36,499 nt of DNA from Paenibacillus glacialis (GCF_001637205.1 NZ_LVJH01000042.1:1-36499); one strand, 5' to 3'. Counted from the stretch's first letter, positions 1 to 6,780 are shown. Translations and numbers: made by a program. The notes: a model not told the origin generated them from the sequence alone.

Positions 1-160
1 AATCTATAACGTCCCATATTTCCCCTGTACCATTAAGTGTATATACTTGAACACCAGCATTTGAAGTTGATTCAACCTCTTTATTGAAATATAAGTAACC
101 CCATATGGCATTCGAAATAATAATTACACCTACTACTAGCACTAAAATTAATCTTTTCAT
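1..160 (-). CDS. Small secreted or membrane-anchored protein, N-terminal part (runs off the window)
   Basis: The minus strand has an ATG at 160-158 preceded by an AGGAGGG ribosome binding site, and the frame stays open to the window edge. The protein starts MKRLILVLVVGVIIISNA, a basic start followed by a hydrophobic stretch of about 17 residues, so it is either a signal peptide or a single N-terminal membrane anchor. The visible mature part is polar and matches no family I recognise. The start lies about 45 bases after the GTTATGTGAAA junction at the left end of the first attC-like site, so this is the first gene of the next cassette of array A, whose own 3' site lies outside the window. Function unknown. 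Confidence 0.6.
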   Translation of the reverse strand, partial: MKRLILVLVVGVIIISNAIWGYLYFNKEVESTSNAGVQVYTLNGTGEIWDVID

Positions 161-206
161 ATTCCCTCCTATGGACTAGCAGTCAAATAATTGCAGGAAT
201 TTCACA

Positions 207-364
207 TAACGTTCGCGCATTACCGACGTCCAATCGGCTTAAGGACCGTAGGTCCGGGTGGCTCTGCCACTTAGCTGGTTGGATGTGTCACCTGAATTAT
301 CTTCTACGACACTTCCTCATGGTGACCAAGGGAGCGTAGCGACCGCTGTGGTAATGCAATGTTA
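207..364 (-). repeat. attC-like site A1
   Basis: Site of 158 bp downstream of the methyltransferase gene. The outer stem is plus-strand TAACGTTCGCGCATTACC against GGTAATGCAATGTTA, with three extra bases on the left arm. An inner stem pairs GACGTCCAATCGGCTTAAG with CTTAGCTGGTTGGATGTGTC, and it encloses two small hairpins, GGACCGTAGGTCC and GTGGCTCTGCCAC. A third stem pairs GTCACC with GGTGAC. Read on the minus strand (the gene strand) it starts TAACATTGC and ends AACGTTA, like R'' and R' of integron attC sites. Confidence 0.8.
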
Positions 365-402
365 GCTGATGTTGATGACTTCTTTGAATTAACTATCAGA
401 AT

Positions 403-1017
403 TTATCTCTTTCTCAAAACGAATGATTGAAAGTCTGTATTCATACCAACCATTGGAACCACTTCAAAATTCATTACATCAAAATATTCTTTAACTTTCA
501 CTTCTATATCTTCATTTTTATAAAACGAGAAAAACCGGTTAGGTTTATATGGATCTTCTTCCCAAATCCCTTCGCTATCATAACCCCCATATAGACCTAA
601 GTAAAAAAATCCACCTGGCTTCAATACAGTCTTAATATTATTAAAAACAATATCCAACCTTCTCTTTGGCACATGAAGTAATGCGTTCATTGACCAAATT
701 GCATCAAACGAGGCCTCTTCTAACTTCAACGAGTAAACATCCATCACTTGAGCCATTAACCCTCTGTTGAGACATGATTTGATCATTTCTGGGCTCATAT
801 CAATACTAAGCACATCGAAACCATTTGACTTTAAATACTGACTATGTTGACCAGAACCTGCACCAATATCAAGGAGTTTCAAACCAACTATGTTACTAAA
901 ATAGGAAATAAATCGGTTTAATTCATTGAGCTTCCAACTTTCAATCTCAAACTTATCTCTTAATTCTGCATTAGCATTATAGCTTCCTATTAATGTATTT
1001 TTAATTTCTACATCCAT
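403..1017 (-). CDS. Class I SAM-dependent methyltransferase (cassette gene)
   Basis: Predicted S-adenosylmethionine-dependent methyltransferase of about 204 residues; the substrate cannot be read from the sequence. Motif I is LLDIGAGSGQHS (SAM binding). It is followed by an acidic strand end in LSIDMSPEMI, then DAIWSMNALLHVP (motif IV region) and a LKPGGFFYLGLYGG segment, all in the order of the Rossmann-like class I fold. I chose the ATG at 1017 because AAGGAG lies eight bases upstream; a start 14 codons earlier has no such site. The gene sits between attC-like sites A1 and A2. The cassette ends match as inverted copies (GTTAGCTGAAATTGATGA at 1070 downward, and GTTAGCTGATGTTGATGA at 361 upward), so it looks like a mobile cassette. 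No promoter is obvious within it. Confidence 0.85.
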   Translation of the reverse strand: MDVEIKNTLIGSYNANAELRDKFEIESWKLNELNRFISYFSNIVGLKLLDIGAGSGQHSQYLKSNGFDVLSIDMSPEMIKSCLNRGLMAQVMDVYSLKLEEASFDAIWSMNALLHVPKRRLDIVFNNIKTVLKPGGFFYLGLYGGYDSEGIWEEDPYKPNRFFSFYKNEDIEVKVKEYFDVMNFEVVPMVGMNTDFQSFVLRKR

Positions 1018-1066
1018 ATGGACAACTCCTTGGGATTTTTTTATAATAGTTTTCATCAATTTCAGC

Positions 1067-1219
1067 TAACGTTGGCATTCCTGACGTTCAAGCAGCTTAA
1101 GTGACCATAGGGAACGGGTCGTCAGACTTAGCTGGTTGAATGTGTCGCCTGAATCGGCTTCTCCGAAATCCCCCTTGGCGACCGAGGAGCGTCAGCGACG
1201 ATGTAGGAATGCTTTGTTA
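1067..1219 (-). repeat. attC-like site A2
   Basis: Site of 153 bp with outer stem TAACGTTGGCATTCC against GGAATGCTTTGTTA. The inner stem pairs GACGTTCAAGCAGCTTAAG with CTTAGCTGGTTGAATGTGTC, and a third stem pairs GTCGCC with GGCGAC. On the gene strand it reads TAACAAAGCATTCC at the start and GGAATGCCAACGTTA at the end. The TAACAAA start resembles the Vibrio cholerae VCR repeats. It ends the cassette that carries the GNAT at 1247-1768. Confidence 0.82.
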
Positions 1220-1246
1220 TCTGATGCCACCCTCTTCTACGAACTA

Positions 1247-1768
1247 CTATCTAATTATTTCTTCCATCTCATTCCACCCTAGGGCTACCTCATTAACTGT
1301 CTCATTTCCTATTTTTATTTCTTTATCTTTTATGATCTGTCCTCCGAGTTTCTGATAAAATAGTATTGATAAATTACCTTCTAATACCCATGTCATCATT
1401 GATTTATATTCTTTAGATTTCAAATATCGCACTATACTTTTCAGTAGTAACCTTCCTACCCCTCTGCCTTGGTGTTCCTTCAATATATATATCGCATATA
1501 GCTCACCATCGAAATCCAATTCAGATTCCCGACACTTCCCTCCACTTGCAAATCCAATGATTCTGCCATTTTTGTCCTCAGCTACAAACACACACTTATC
1601 ATTATTAAGAGATTCAAATGTTCTAATCCATTGCCCTCTTCTTCCTTCTGCGGTAATCTTGTCGAGATACTCATCCGCTAATAATCCTCTGTATGTAGTT
1701 TTCCAACTCTCCGAATGAACATACGATATGCCATTAATATCAGCAAATTTTGCTCCTCTAATCTTCAT
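1247..1768 (-). CDS. GNAT family N-acetyltransferase (cassette gene)
   Basis: Protein of 173 residues with the GNAT fold. It starts IRGAKFADINGISYVH. The strand-4 region YAIYILKEHQGRGVGRLLLK holds the acetyl-CoA pyrophosphate loop (Q-G-R-G-V-G), and the C-terminal part WVLEGNLSILFYQKLGG has the usual N-x-x-x-x-x-F-Y signature. It would transfer an acetyl group from acetyl-CoA to an amine; the acceptor is unknown. The ATG at 1768 has an AGGTG site five bases upstream. The cassette ends pair as GTTATCTGAAACCACCC and GTTATCTGATGCCACCC, 15 of 17 matching. The gene ends about 30 bases before site A2. Confidence 0.85.
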   Translation of the reverse strand: MKIRGAKFADINGISYVHSESWKTTYRGLLADEYLDKITAEGRRGQWIRTFESLNNDKCVFVAEDKNGRIIGFASGGKCRESELDFDGELYAIYILKEHQGRGVGRLLLKSIVRYLKSKEYKSMMTWVLEGNLSILFYQKLGGQIIKDKEIKIGNETVNEVALGWNEMEEIIR

Positions 1769-1823
1769 TACTTCACCTGTCTTTGAGAATTTATTTTTAT
1801 ATACGTTCTAGGGTGGTTTCAGA

Positions 1824-1975
1824 TAACGTTTGGCATTCCTGACGTTCAAGCAGCTTAAGTGACCGTAGGGAACGGGTCGTCAGACTTAGCTGGTTGAATG
1901 TGTCGCCTGATTAATCTTCTCGAAAATCCTTCTAAGCGATCAAGGGCGAATGCCCGCAGTAGGAATGCCGTGTTA
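1824..1975 (-). repeat. attC-like site A3
   Basis: Site of 152 bp with outer stem TAACGTTTGGCATTCC against GGAATGCCGTGTTA. It has the same inner stem as A2, and a small GGGCGAATGCCC hairpin near the right end in place of the AGCG-type hairpin of the other copies. It forms the 3' end of the large, disrupted cassette that spans about 1975-3969. Confidence 0.8.
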
Positions 1976-2047
1976 TCCGATGTTGGACATTCCTCGTATT
2001 CTGTTACACTTCAAATTTCCTTCCGTGCTCGAACTTGCTCTTAAAAC

Positions 2048-2300
2048 TTATCTTATGTATTCATTCTCGACTGAATCAAAGAACACCTCAATAACACTTA
2101 CCATCTCTTCTTGATTACTTCTCTGAAACCCGTTCATGTTCCTGCTTCATTGCCCATCTCGCAGTTTCCTAGACACCGACAATCCTTACCATTCTTAATC
2201 TGCATTCAAATCTAATTTGGTTTTAAGCTCTACTGCTAGGTCCCCATACTTTAATAAATACCGTTCTTGATTCTTTACTTTCAGGCACCTCTCGCTTTTA
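2048..2300 (-). pseudogene. Decayed cassette gene, left of the Tn7-like insertion
   Basis: The cassette between sites A3 and A4 has no intact minus-strand gene, but coding-like remnants remain here. From about 2292 a frame reads LKVKNQERYLLKYGDLAVEL and then a stop, after an AGAGGTG ribosome-binding-like sequence. Nearer the end, another frame reads NGFQRSNQEEMVSVIEVFFD and stops at 2048. No family is recognisable. The simplest reading is an original cassette gene broken by frameshifts and by insertion of the element at 2301-3747. The cassette ends still match (GTTATCCAACATTGGAC and GTTATCCGATGTTGGAC). The remaining flank, 3748-3968, shows no open gene apart from a degenerate copy of the start region. 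Confidence 0.35.
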
Positions 2301-2389
2301 TGTCAGAAAAAAATATGTTTTAGACTGAAAAATAGAGTGTTAAGACCGGGAAATAAAGTTGTAGACTAAGAAAATAAAGTACTGGACTG
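2301..2389. repeat. Tn7R-like end: four abutting TnsB-type sites
   Basis: After the TGTCAG terminus, four tandem sites occur at about 2306-2327, 2327-2348, 2348-2369 and 2370-2389. They share the pattern AAATAAAGTNNTAGACTG with increasing agreement inward: the outermost is AAAATATGTTTTAGACTG and the innermost AAAATAAAGTACTGGACTG. Their period is 21-22 bases. Confidence 0.8.
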
Positions 2390-2653
2390 TCGAGGGCATT
2401 AAACTAACGGGCAGTTTAACGTAAAAAGAACTTCAATTCTTCGCTTGCAACCTTTCCCTGTAATAAACGTTATATTAAAAACTAGGGAGATTGGGAAGGA
2501 AGATCAATTATGAATTTTTTTATCTCCCATGGAAGAACTGAATTACTTCCATCATCTGTGGTGTGTCGCTTGCGCTGCATGCATGGCTAACGGGCAGTTT
2601 AACACAGTATTTCATGCTGTAACTCTTCAATAGATCCAGAAGATTAAAAGGGA

Positions 2654-3019
2654 ATGGAGGTTTTCGAAATCGAAAAGAGATTGGTAAAGGGAGCAATATA
2701 CGGATTTTTAATCGGATTAGCCCTCGCTATTATATTTATTCCAGATACTATTACACGTGTAGAAACTAATGTGATTAATGTGACTACAAGCTATTCAATC
2801 TCGATACGGGAGTATTTGCTTAAATTACTTAGATTTGCTGTGAAAACAAGTTTAGCAACCACTGTTGTTCTATGGATCCGAGAGTTTTATCTTGGTCCAC
2901 GCAAAAAGGGTGAGCCTTCGTTTTTAATTGATTTTGTTAAAAGTTTTACAATTGTCTTTGCACTAATTATTTTGGGTGTATTGGCTTTGTCACTGGTTGC
3001 TTATTTTATTGGGCGTTAA
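2654..3019 (+). CDS. Small integral membrane protein, cargo of the Tn7-like element
   Basis: Protein of 121 residues with three hydrophobic stretches: about residues 12-29 (GAIYGFLIGLALAIIFI), a weaker one at about 58-75 (AVKTSLATTVVLWI), and about 96-118 (IVFALIILGVLALSLVAYFI). There is a polar loop between the first two. The start ATG follows AAAAGGGA closely, which is a short spacing, so the start is only moderately certain. I recognise no family. It lies inside the transposon ends, opposite in strand to the surrounding cassette genes, and upstream of the monooxygenase-like gene on the same strand. Its own copy of the dispersed TAACGG-type repeat follows it. Confidence 0.6.
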   Translation: MEVFEIEKRLVKGAIYGFLIGLALAIIFIPDTITRVETNVINVTTSYSISIREYLLKLLRFAVKTSLATTVVLWIREFYLGPRKKGEPSFLIDFVKSFTIVFALIILGVLALSLVAYFIGR

Positions 3020-3193
3020 AATATTCATTGAACTAACGGAACACGATAGTGGAACAACAAAGGAGAAGTTTGTTATGGCAGCTACTCCCTTTCTTTATTA
3101 AGCTAATGGGCAGATTAGTTTAACAAGCTATACATCAGGATACTACATGCACTAATATTGATATAGTAATAACCAATAAACGGAGGTAAAGTC

Positions 3194-3520
3194 ATGAGTG
3201 AAATTGCTAAAACGCCACAAACACCTTATTATGCAGTGATTTTTACATCTGAACGAACAGATGGGGATAACCAATATGCGGAAATGGCAGATGAAATGGT
3301 GAAACTTGCATCCGTCCAACCTGGATTTCTCGGAGTAGAAAGTGCTAGAGAAGGTGTAGGTATTACTGTATCTTATTGGGATTCTCTCGAAGCTATACAA
3401 AAATGGAAACAAAACGAACGACATTTAGTCGCTCAAAGCAAAGGTATATCTGATTGGTATCTCACTTATAAAACAAGAGTTTGTAAGGTTGAAAGGGATT
3501 ATGGATTTGAAAAGGTCTGA
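3194..3520 (+). CDS. Antibiotic biosynthesis monooxygenase (ABM) domain protein, cargo of the Tn7-like element
   Basis: A 108-residue single-domain protein of the dimeric ferredoxin-like ABM fold. It shows YYAVIFTSERTDGDNQYAEM, then the helix VKLASVQPGFLGVESARE, then GITVSYWDSLEAIQKWKQ and a final HLVAQSKG segment, the usual layout of this family. Family members include small cofactor-free monooxygenases and haem-degrading proteins, but many have no known reaction, so no substrate is assigned. The ATG has a clear GGAGG site seven bases upstream. It is the second cargo gene of the element at 2301-3747 and on its plus strand. No essential residue can be judged missing without an alignment. Confidence 0.8.
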   Translation: MSEIAKTPQTPYYAVIFTSERTDGDNQYAEMADEMVKLASVQPGFLGVESAREGVGITVSYWDSLEAIQKWKQNERHLVAQSKGISDWYLTYKTRVCKVERDYGFEKV

Positions 3521-3595
3521 ACAAGTCGAGTATGGTGCTATATCCATTTGAGATTAATTAAGCTAACGGAACACGATAGTTCAATGAAACAGCGA

Positions 3596-3747
3596 CAGTC
3601 TAGGACTTTATTTTCGCGTCCTTTGCTATAGCTGTTTCAATTTCTAGGGTCAGTCTAAAACTTATTTTATGGATTCTGACGGTATGAAAATTCGAAAATC
3701 CGTGTGGATTAAAGGCATTCAGTCTAATACTTTATTTTCTGCTGACA
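3596..3747. repeat. Tn7L-like end: three spaced TnsB-type sites
   Basis: Three inverted copies of the same site occur at 3596-3615 (CAGTCTAGGACTTTATTTTC), 3651-3670 (CAGTCTAAAACTTATTTTAT) and 3720-3739 (CAGTCTAATACTTTATTTTC), ending at CTGACA, 3742-3747. The spacing is uneven, as at the left end of Tn7. The middle copy is also followed by a TTCTGAC echo of the terminus. Confidence 0.8.
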
Positions 3748-3968
3748 TTTCAAAAACATGTTCTTAATCCTCTACTTTCAGTCACCTCTTGTTTCAATTG
3801 AAAGGTATTTCATATCTAATTGCATTTCATGTCTTTATTCGCCAAGCACGCTGATCCTAGATCCCTCGAAACCTGAATTTCTTCATGTCTCTTCCCGTTT
3901 AAGATGGTAATCTCGACTGTCGGCCAAAAATTTCTTTAACTCGTAGTACACTTCGGTCCAATGTTGGA

Positions 3969-4122
3969 TAACGTTGCGCATTCCTGACGTTCAAGCAGCT
4001 TAAGTGACCGTAGGGAACGGGTCGTCAGACTTAGCTGGTTGAATGTGTCGCCTGAATCTACTTCTCAGAAAATCCCCTTGGCGATCAAGGAGCGAATGCG
4101 ACGATGTAGGAATGTAATGTTA
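3969..4122 (-). repeat. attC-like site A4
   Basis: Site of 154 bp with outer stem TAACGTTGCGCATTCC against GGAATGTAATGTTA. The inner stem is GACGTTCAAGCAGCTTAAG against CTTAGCTGGTTGAATGTGTC. It lies 3' of the GNAT gene at 4157-4699 and separates that cassette from the disrupted one. Confidence 0.82.
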
Positions 4123-4156
4123 TAAGATGTCTCCGCCTTCGAAGCTAATCTATGTT

Positions 4157-4699
4157 TTATATTTTTCTTTTCTTTAACGTATTTATTAGTGACTCTTCCC
4201 AACTTTTACGATTCAAATAATAATATATCAATTTTTCTCTAAGCTCGGAATCTCTTTTGAAACCAAGTCTATTCATCAGTACATTAGACCTTTCATTCTC
4301 GGGTTCAACAGTTGCATCAATCACTTCTAGTTTCACCACAGTAAATCCATATTCAATAACAGCTGCCATCACTTCATTCATTAATCCTTTTCCCCAGTAG
4401 GGTCTGGATAAATCAAAGCCAACCTCTGCTGTAAGATCTACTTCTCTAATAAAATGAAAACCGCATGTACCAACTAATTCATTATCTTCTTTACTAAACA
4501 AACCCCAACGACAACCCGAATCTTCTAGATGATATTTAATAATTTCTTCAGCTTCTTTAATGTTTTTACATGGTTCAATATCCATAAATTTTGTAACATT
4601 ATCATCTGAAAAATGTCTAAATACTTTTGCAGTATCATCAAGTGTTAAAATTCTAAGGTGTAATCTGTCTGTCTCTATAGCTCTATACTCAAATTTCAT
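4157..4699 (-). CDS. GNAT acetyltransferase, RimJ/RimL-like (cassette gene)
   Basis: Protein of 180 residues starting FEYRAIETDRLHLRILTLDD, the typical opening of RimJ/RimL-like GNAT proteins (ETDRLxLRxL). It continues with GTCGFHFIREVDLTAEVGFD, then LSRPYWGKGLMNEVMAAVIE (acetyl-CoA loop W-G-K-G-L-M) and VEPENERSNVLMNRLGFKRD, a conserved N-x-x-S/L-x-x-x-x-G-F signature. These proteins acetylate N-termini or other amines; which one here is unknown. The start ATG has AGGGTG six bases upstream. The cassette ends pair as GTTATAAGAAATCTCCG and GTTATAAGATGTCTCCG (15 of 17). Confidence 0.87.
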   Translation of the reverse strand: MKFEYRAIETDRLHLRILTLDDTAKVFRHFSDDNVTKFMDIEPCKNIKEAEEIIKYHLEDSGCRWGLFSKEDNELVGTCGFHFIREVDLTAEVGFDLSRPYWGKGLMNEVMAAVIEYGFTVVKLEVIDATVEPENERSNVLMNRLGFKRDSELREKLIYYYLNRKSWEESLINTLKKRKI

Positions 4700-4806
4700 T
4701 GTGTCACCCTAGCCTCTCAAAATCATTGTTTTACCACTAAAGCAGTTCTAACACTAAGTAGTTTAGTATTTGCTCTAATATTTTTTGTTTTTACGGAGAT
4801 TTCTTA

Positions 4807-4960
4807 TAACGTTGCGCATTCCTGACGTCCGAACGGCTTAAGTTAACGAAGGGAACGGGTCGTCAGACTTAGCCGGTTGGATGTGTCGCCTGAATCCGCT
4901 TCTCCGACATTCCTCTTGGCGACCGAGGAGCATAAGCGACGAAGTAGGAATGTTTTGTTA
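4807..4960 (-). repeat. attC-like site A5
   Basis: Site of 154 bp with outer stem TAACGTTGCGCATTCC against GGAATGTTTTGTTA. The inner stem is GACGTCCGAACGGCTTAAG against CTTAGCCGGTTGGATGTGTC; its bases differ from A4 in compensating positions (for example C-G for A-T), which supports selection on pairing. Forms the 3' end of the 5036-5281 cassette. Confidence 0.82.
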
Positions 4961-5035
4961 GGTGAAGTCTTCGACTTCATTGAATTACCCTTTCAAAATC
5001 TCTCCATATTACTTTTTTAATCCTACCTTTTGTTA

Positions 5036-5281
5036 TTATATATTTCTTGATTTTATAGCCTTATAAATAATAGTGCCCAATAGCACTACACTGATTATTA
5101 CACATGATAATACAATATATTGGTTTTGAACATTCGGCAAAAGTATTGTACTAGCAATTACAATTAAGCCGATGTTCCCTTTAATATGCTCATTATCCTT
5201 AATAAAGACACGATAAAATATAATTGAATATATAAAAGCAGACCAAACAATCGGAAATATGGCAAGAAAAGTATCCATCAT
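5036..5281 (-). CDS. Small membrane protein (cassette gene)
   Basis: An 81-residue protein made almost wholly of membrane segments: about residues 5-23 (FLAIFPIVWSAFIYSIIFY), 36-50 (IGLIVIASTILLPNV) and 54-74 (YIVLSCVIISVVLLGTIIYKA), with a short charged loop after the first and a basic tail. I recognise no family. Two ATGs stand side by side (5281 and 5278) after an AGGAGG site; either can serve. The cassette ends are almost identical inverted copies, GTTAGGTGAAATCTTCGA and GTTAGGTGAAGTCTTCGA (17 of 18), the clearest example in the array of circle-compatible ends. Confidence 0.65.
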   Translation of the reverse strand: MMDTFLAIFPIVWSAFIYSIIFYRVFIKDNEHIKGNIGLIVIASTILLPNVQNQYIVLSCVIISVVLLGTIIYKAIKSRNI

Positions 5282-5360
5282 ATTCCTCCTTCGATTTTCA
5301 TTTCCTCAGTTTTTTATTATGGATTTCTAAGGTCTTCTGCAGTATCTCGAAGATTTCACC

Positions 5361-5515
5361 TAACGTACCCGCATTCCTGACGTTCAAGCGGCTTAAGTGA
5401 CCAAAGGGAACGGGTCGTTAGACTTAGCCGATTGGATGTGTCGCCTGAATTCACTTCTTCGAAATCCCTCTTGGTGACCGAGGAGCAAACGCGACGATGC
5501 AAGAATGCATTGTTA
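5361..5515 (-). repeat. attC-like site A6
   Basis: Site of 155 bp with left arm TAACGTACCCGCATTCC and right arm AGAATGCATTGTTA. The inner stem is GACGTTCAAGCGGCTTAAG against CTTAGCCGATTGGATGTGTC. The right portion (from about 5484) is nearly the same as the truncated site at 33147-33176. Confidence 0.8.
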
Positions 5516-5618
5516 TGTGATGTTACTGTCCCCTGTGAATTACTAAGTAATCTCTTTGATTGATTAACCAGGTATATATGTATTTAAGACTTCTTAGTAA
5601 TTTGATTGTCGTTATTAT

Positions 5619-5894
5619 TTACTGCTCTTTCCTATGATTCTTTTCTTGCCACTTCCACACCCATATACCCCAGAAGTATCCTCCGATTGGAAACAAGATA
5701 ACCGCGATTAATAAAGTTCTTAAGAAATCATTAAGTAATATTCCAGTTAAGCCATTATTCAAATAAGTAACAAAGATAGAATAAAGAACAGCTGTAGTCA
5801 ATCCCCATCTTAGAACACCACTATTTACAACAAAATGCCTTTTTCCTTTTGCTCTCATCTTTTCCCATCGTTTTTCTGATCTTTCATTCATCAT
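5619..5894 (-). CDS. Small membrane protein, copy 1 of a duplicated cassette
   Basis: A 91-residue protein with a charged N-terminus (NERSEKRWEKMRAKGKRH) followed by two hydrophobic segments, about residues 28-47 (VLRWGLTTAVLYSIFVTYL) and 60-80 (RTLLIAVILFPIGGYFWGIW), and a basic tail. The start was moved to the ATG at 5894, because GGAGGAGTAC precedes it directly and because the close paralogue at 33273-33548 starts at the same place. No family recognised; a 2-TM protein of unknown role. The cassette ends match as GTTATGTGAAATTACTGT and GTTATGTGATGTTACTGT (16 of 18). Confidence 0.68.
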   Translation of the reverse strand: MMNERSEKRWEKMRAKGKRHFVVNSGVLRWGLTTAVLYSIFVTYLNNGLTGILLNDFLRTLLIAVILFPIGGYFWGIWVWKWQEKNHRKEQ

Positions 5895-5945
5895 GTACTC
5901 CTCCAAATTAAATCTTTTATTTATCCGCATTACAGTAATTTCACA

Positions 5946-6096
5946 TAACGTTTGGCATTCCTGACGTTCAAGCAGCTTAAGTGCCCGAAGGGAACGGGTC
6001 GTCAGACTTAGCTGGTTGAATGTATCGCCTGAGTTATCTTCTCGAGATTCCTCCTGGCGATCAAGGGCGTATGCCCGCAGTAGGAATGCATTGTTA
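5946..6096 (-). repeat. attC-like site A7
   Basis: Site of 151 bp with outer stem TAACGTTTGGCATTCC against GGAATGCATTGTTA. It has the GGGCGTATGCCC hairpin variant near the right end, shared with A3. It is the 3' site of the cassette nearest the recombinase. Confidence 0.82.
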
Positions 6097-6124
6097 GATG
6101 AAGTACCTGTCTTCTTGGAGTTAC

Positions 6125-6706
6125 CTATACCTCTATAATTCCTTGCACTTCATATGGATAATCGATTTGTTTCTTAATCACATCTACTGCTACCTTATTT
6201 ACAAAAAGCCCAACGATGTATAAAGCAAGATCTATTGATGTAGATACCCCTCCGGCTGTAATTAAGTTACCATCTTTCACAATTCTAGCTTTGATTACTT
6301 CCTTACAATAAGGTTCTAATAATTCATATGCATATGGATGGGTTGTCGCCATCTTATTCTCCAAAAACCCTGCAGCACCTAATAAAAGCGATCCTGTACA
6401 AACCGACACCACATACTTAACATTAATAGCTTGCCGCAGCCATCCGATAAACTCCTCATCAAATCGAAGTTTTCGTGTTCCCATTCCACCAGGAACAAAT
6501 ACTAAATCGTATTCTGAAAGATCTGGTTTAATCTTATTCACTTTAATTGTTAATCCTAATTCATCAGAAATTTCTTCTGATAGTCCACAAATATCCCATG
6601 TTGTTCCTTTAGTTTCTTCAAACAGATTTAATCGATAAATCACATCATAAAAGCCAATAAAGTCTAAGAACGTGAGCCCGTTAAAAACAACAAAACCAAT
6701 CTTCAT
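6125..6706 (-). CDS. DJ-1/PfpI family protein (attI-proximal cassette of array A)
   Basis: About 193 residues of the DJ-1/PfpI class I amidotransferase-like superfamily. It starts KIGFVVFNGLTFLDFIGFYD, has the strand YDLVFVPGGMGTRKL, and the nucleophile elbow VVSVCTGSLLLGAAGFLENK with Cys in the C-T-G-S context, followed by ATTHPYAYELL. This layout is close to the isonitrile hydratase / ThiJ subgroup; members can be hydrolases, glyoxalase-like or chaperone-like, so the reaction is not fixed. The start at 6706 is preferred because GGGGGC lies seven bases upstream and the conserved MKIGFVVF begins there. The cassette ends match at 16 of 17 bases (GTTAGATGAAATACCTG). As first cassette after the putative attI it would be the most recently inserted. 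Confidence 0.85.
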   Translation of the reverse strand: MKIGFVVFNGLTFLDFIGFYDVIYRLNLFEETKGTTWDICGLSEEISDELGLTIKVNKIKPDLSEYDLVFVPGGMGTRKLRFDEEFIGWLRQAINVKYVVSVCTGSLLLGAAGFLENKMATTHPYAYELLEPYCKEVIKARIVKDGNLITAGGVSTSIDLALYIVGLFVNKVAVDVIKKQIDYPYEVQGIIEV

Positions 6707-6750
6707 TGAAATTGCCCCCATGTATTTATCGATCTTTCAGGTATTTCATC

Positions 6751-6780
6751 TAACGTAAAATCTGCGACACATGTCGTTTA
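6751..6780 (-). other. Candidate attI site, array A
   Basis: The array ends at TAACGTAAAATCTGCGACAC, followed by ATGTCGTTTAA, with a CGACA-CA-TGTCG dyad. It has only the simple R'-like end (gene strand ...TTTTACGTTAGATG) and no attC body, and it lies eight bases downstream of the stop codon of the recombinase gene. The same motif recurs at 31467 and 34451, each time at the attI-side end of an array. Recombinase binding has not been shown; the assignment rests on position and repetition. Confidence 0.65.

Larger units (their letters stand above)
2301..3747. mobile_element. Non-autonomous Tn7-like transposon (two cargo genes, no tns genes)
   Basis: Both ends start TGTCAG reading inward (2301-2306, and CTGACA at 3742-3747). 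The left end has four abutting 21-22 bp sites and the right end has three sites spaced about 55-70 bp apart, in inverted orientation. The best copies read GAAAATAAAGTATTAGACTG, very close to the TnsB site of Tn7 as I recall it (AATAAAGTCTTAAACTGA). Four packed sites at one end and three spaced at the other is the Tn7R/Tn7L arrangement. Flanking pentamers TTTTA and TTTCA differ at one base, consistent with an aged 5 bp target duplication. The roughly 1.45 kb interior holds only a membrane protein and a monooxygenase-like gene, so it would need transposase from elsewhere. Confidence 0.78.

Noticed and set aside
207..364. The repeats as riboswitches or other regulatory RNAs
   Set aside because: They lie 3' of genes as well as 5', end in cassette-specific inverted matches, and share core bases with the attI-like motif. 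A recombination site explains these facts better, although a second role in RNA is possible.
1140..1355. Plus-strand open frame over the A2 site and the end of the GNAT gene
   Set aside because: No ribosome binding site and low-complexity product; it is a shadow of the minus-strand gene and the repeat.
207..6096. The regularly spaced repeats as a CRISPR array
   Set aside because: The repeats are 140-165 bp, imperfect and structured, and the spaces between them hold whole genes with ribosome binding sites. No cas gene is present.
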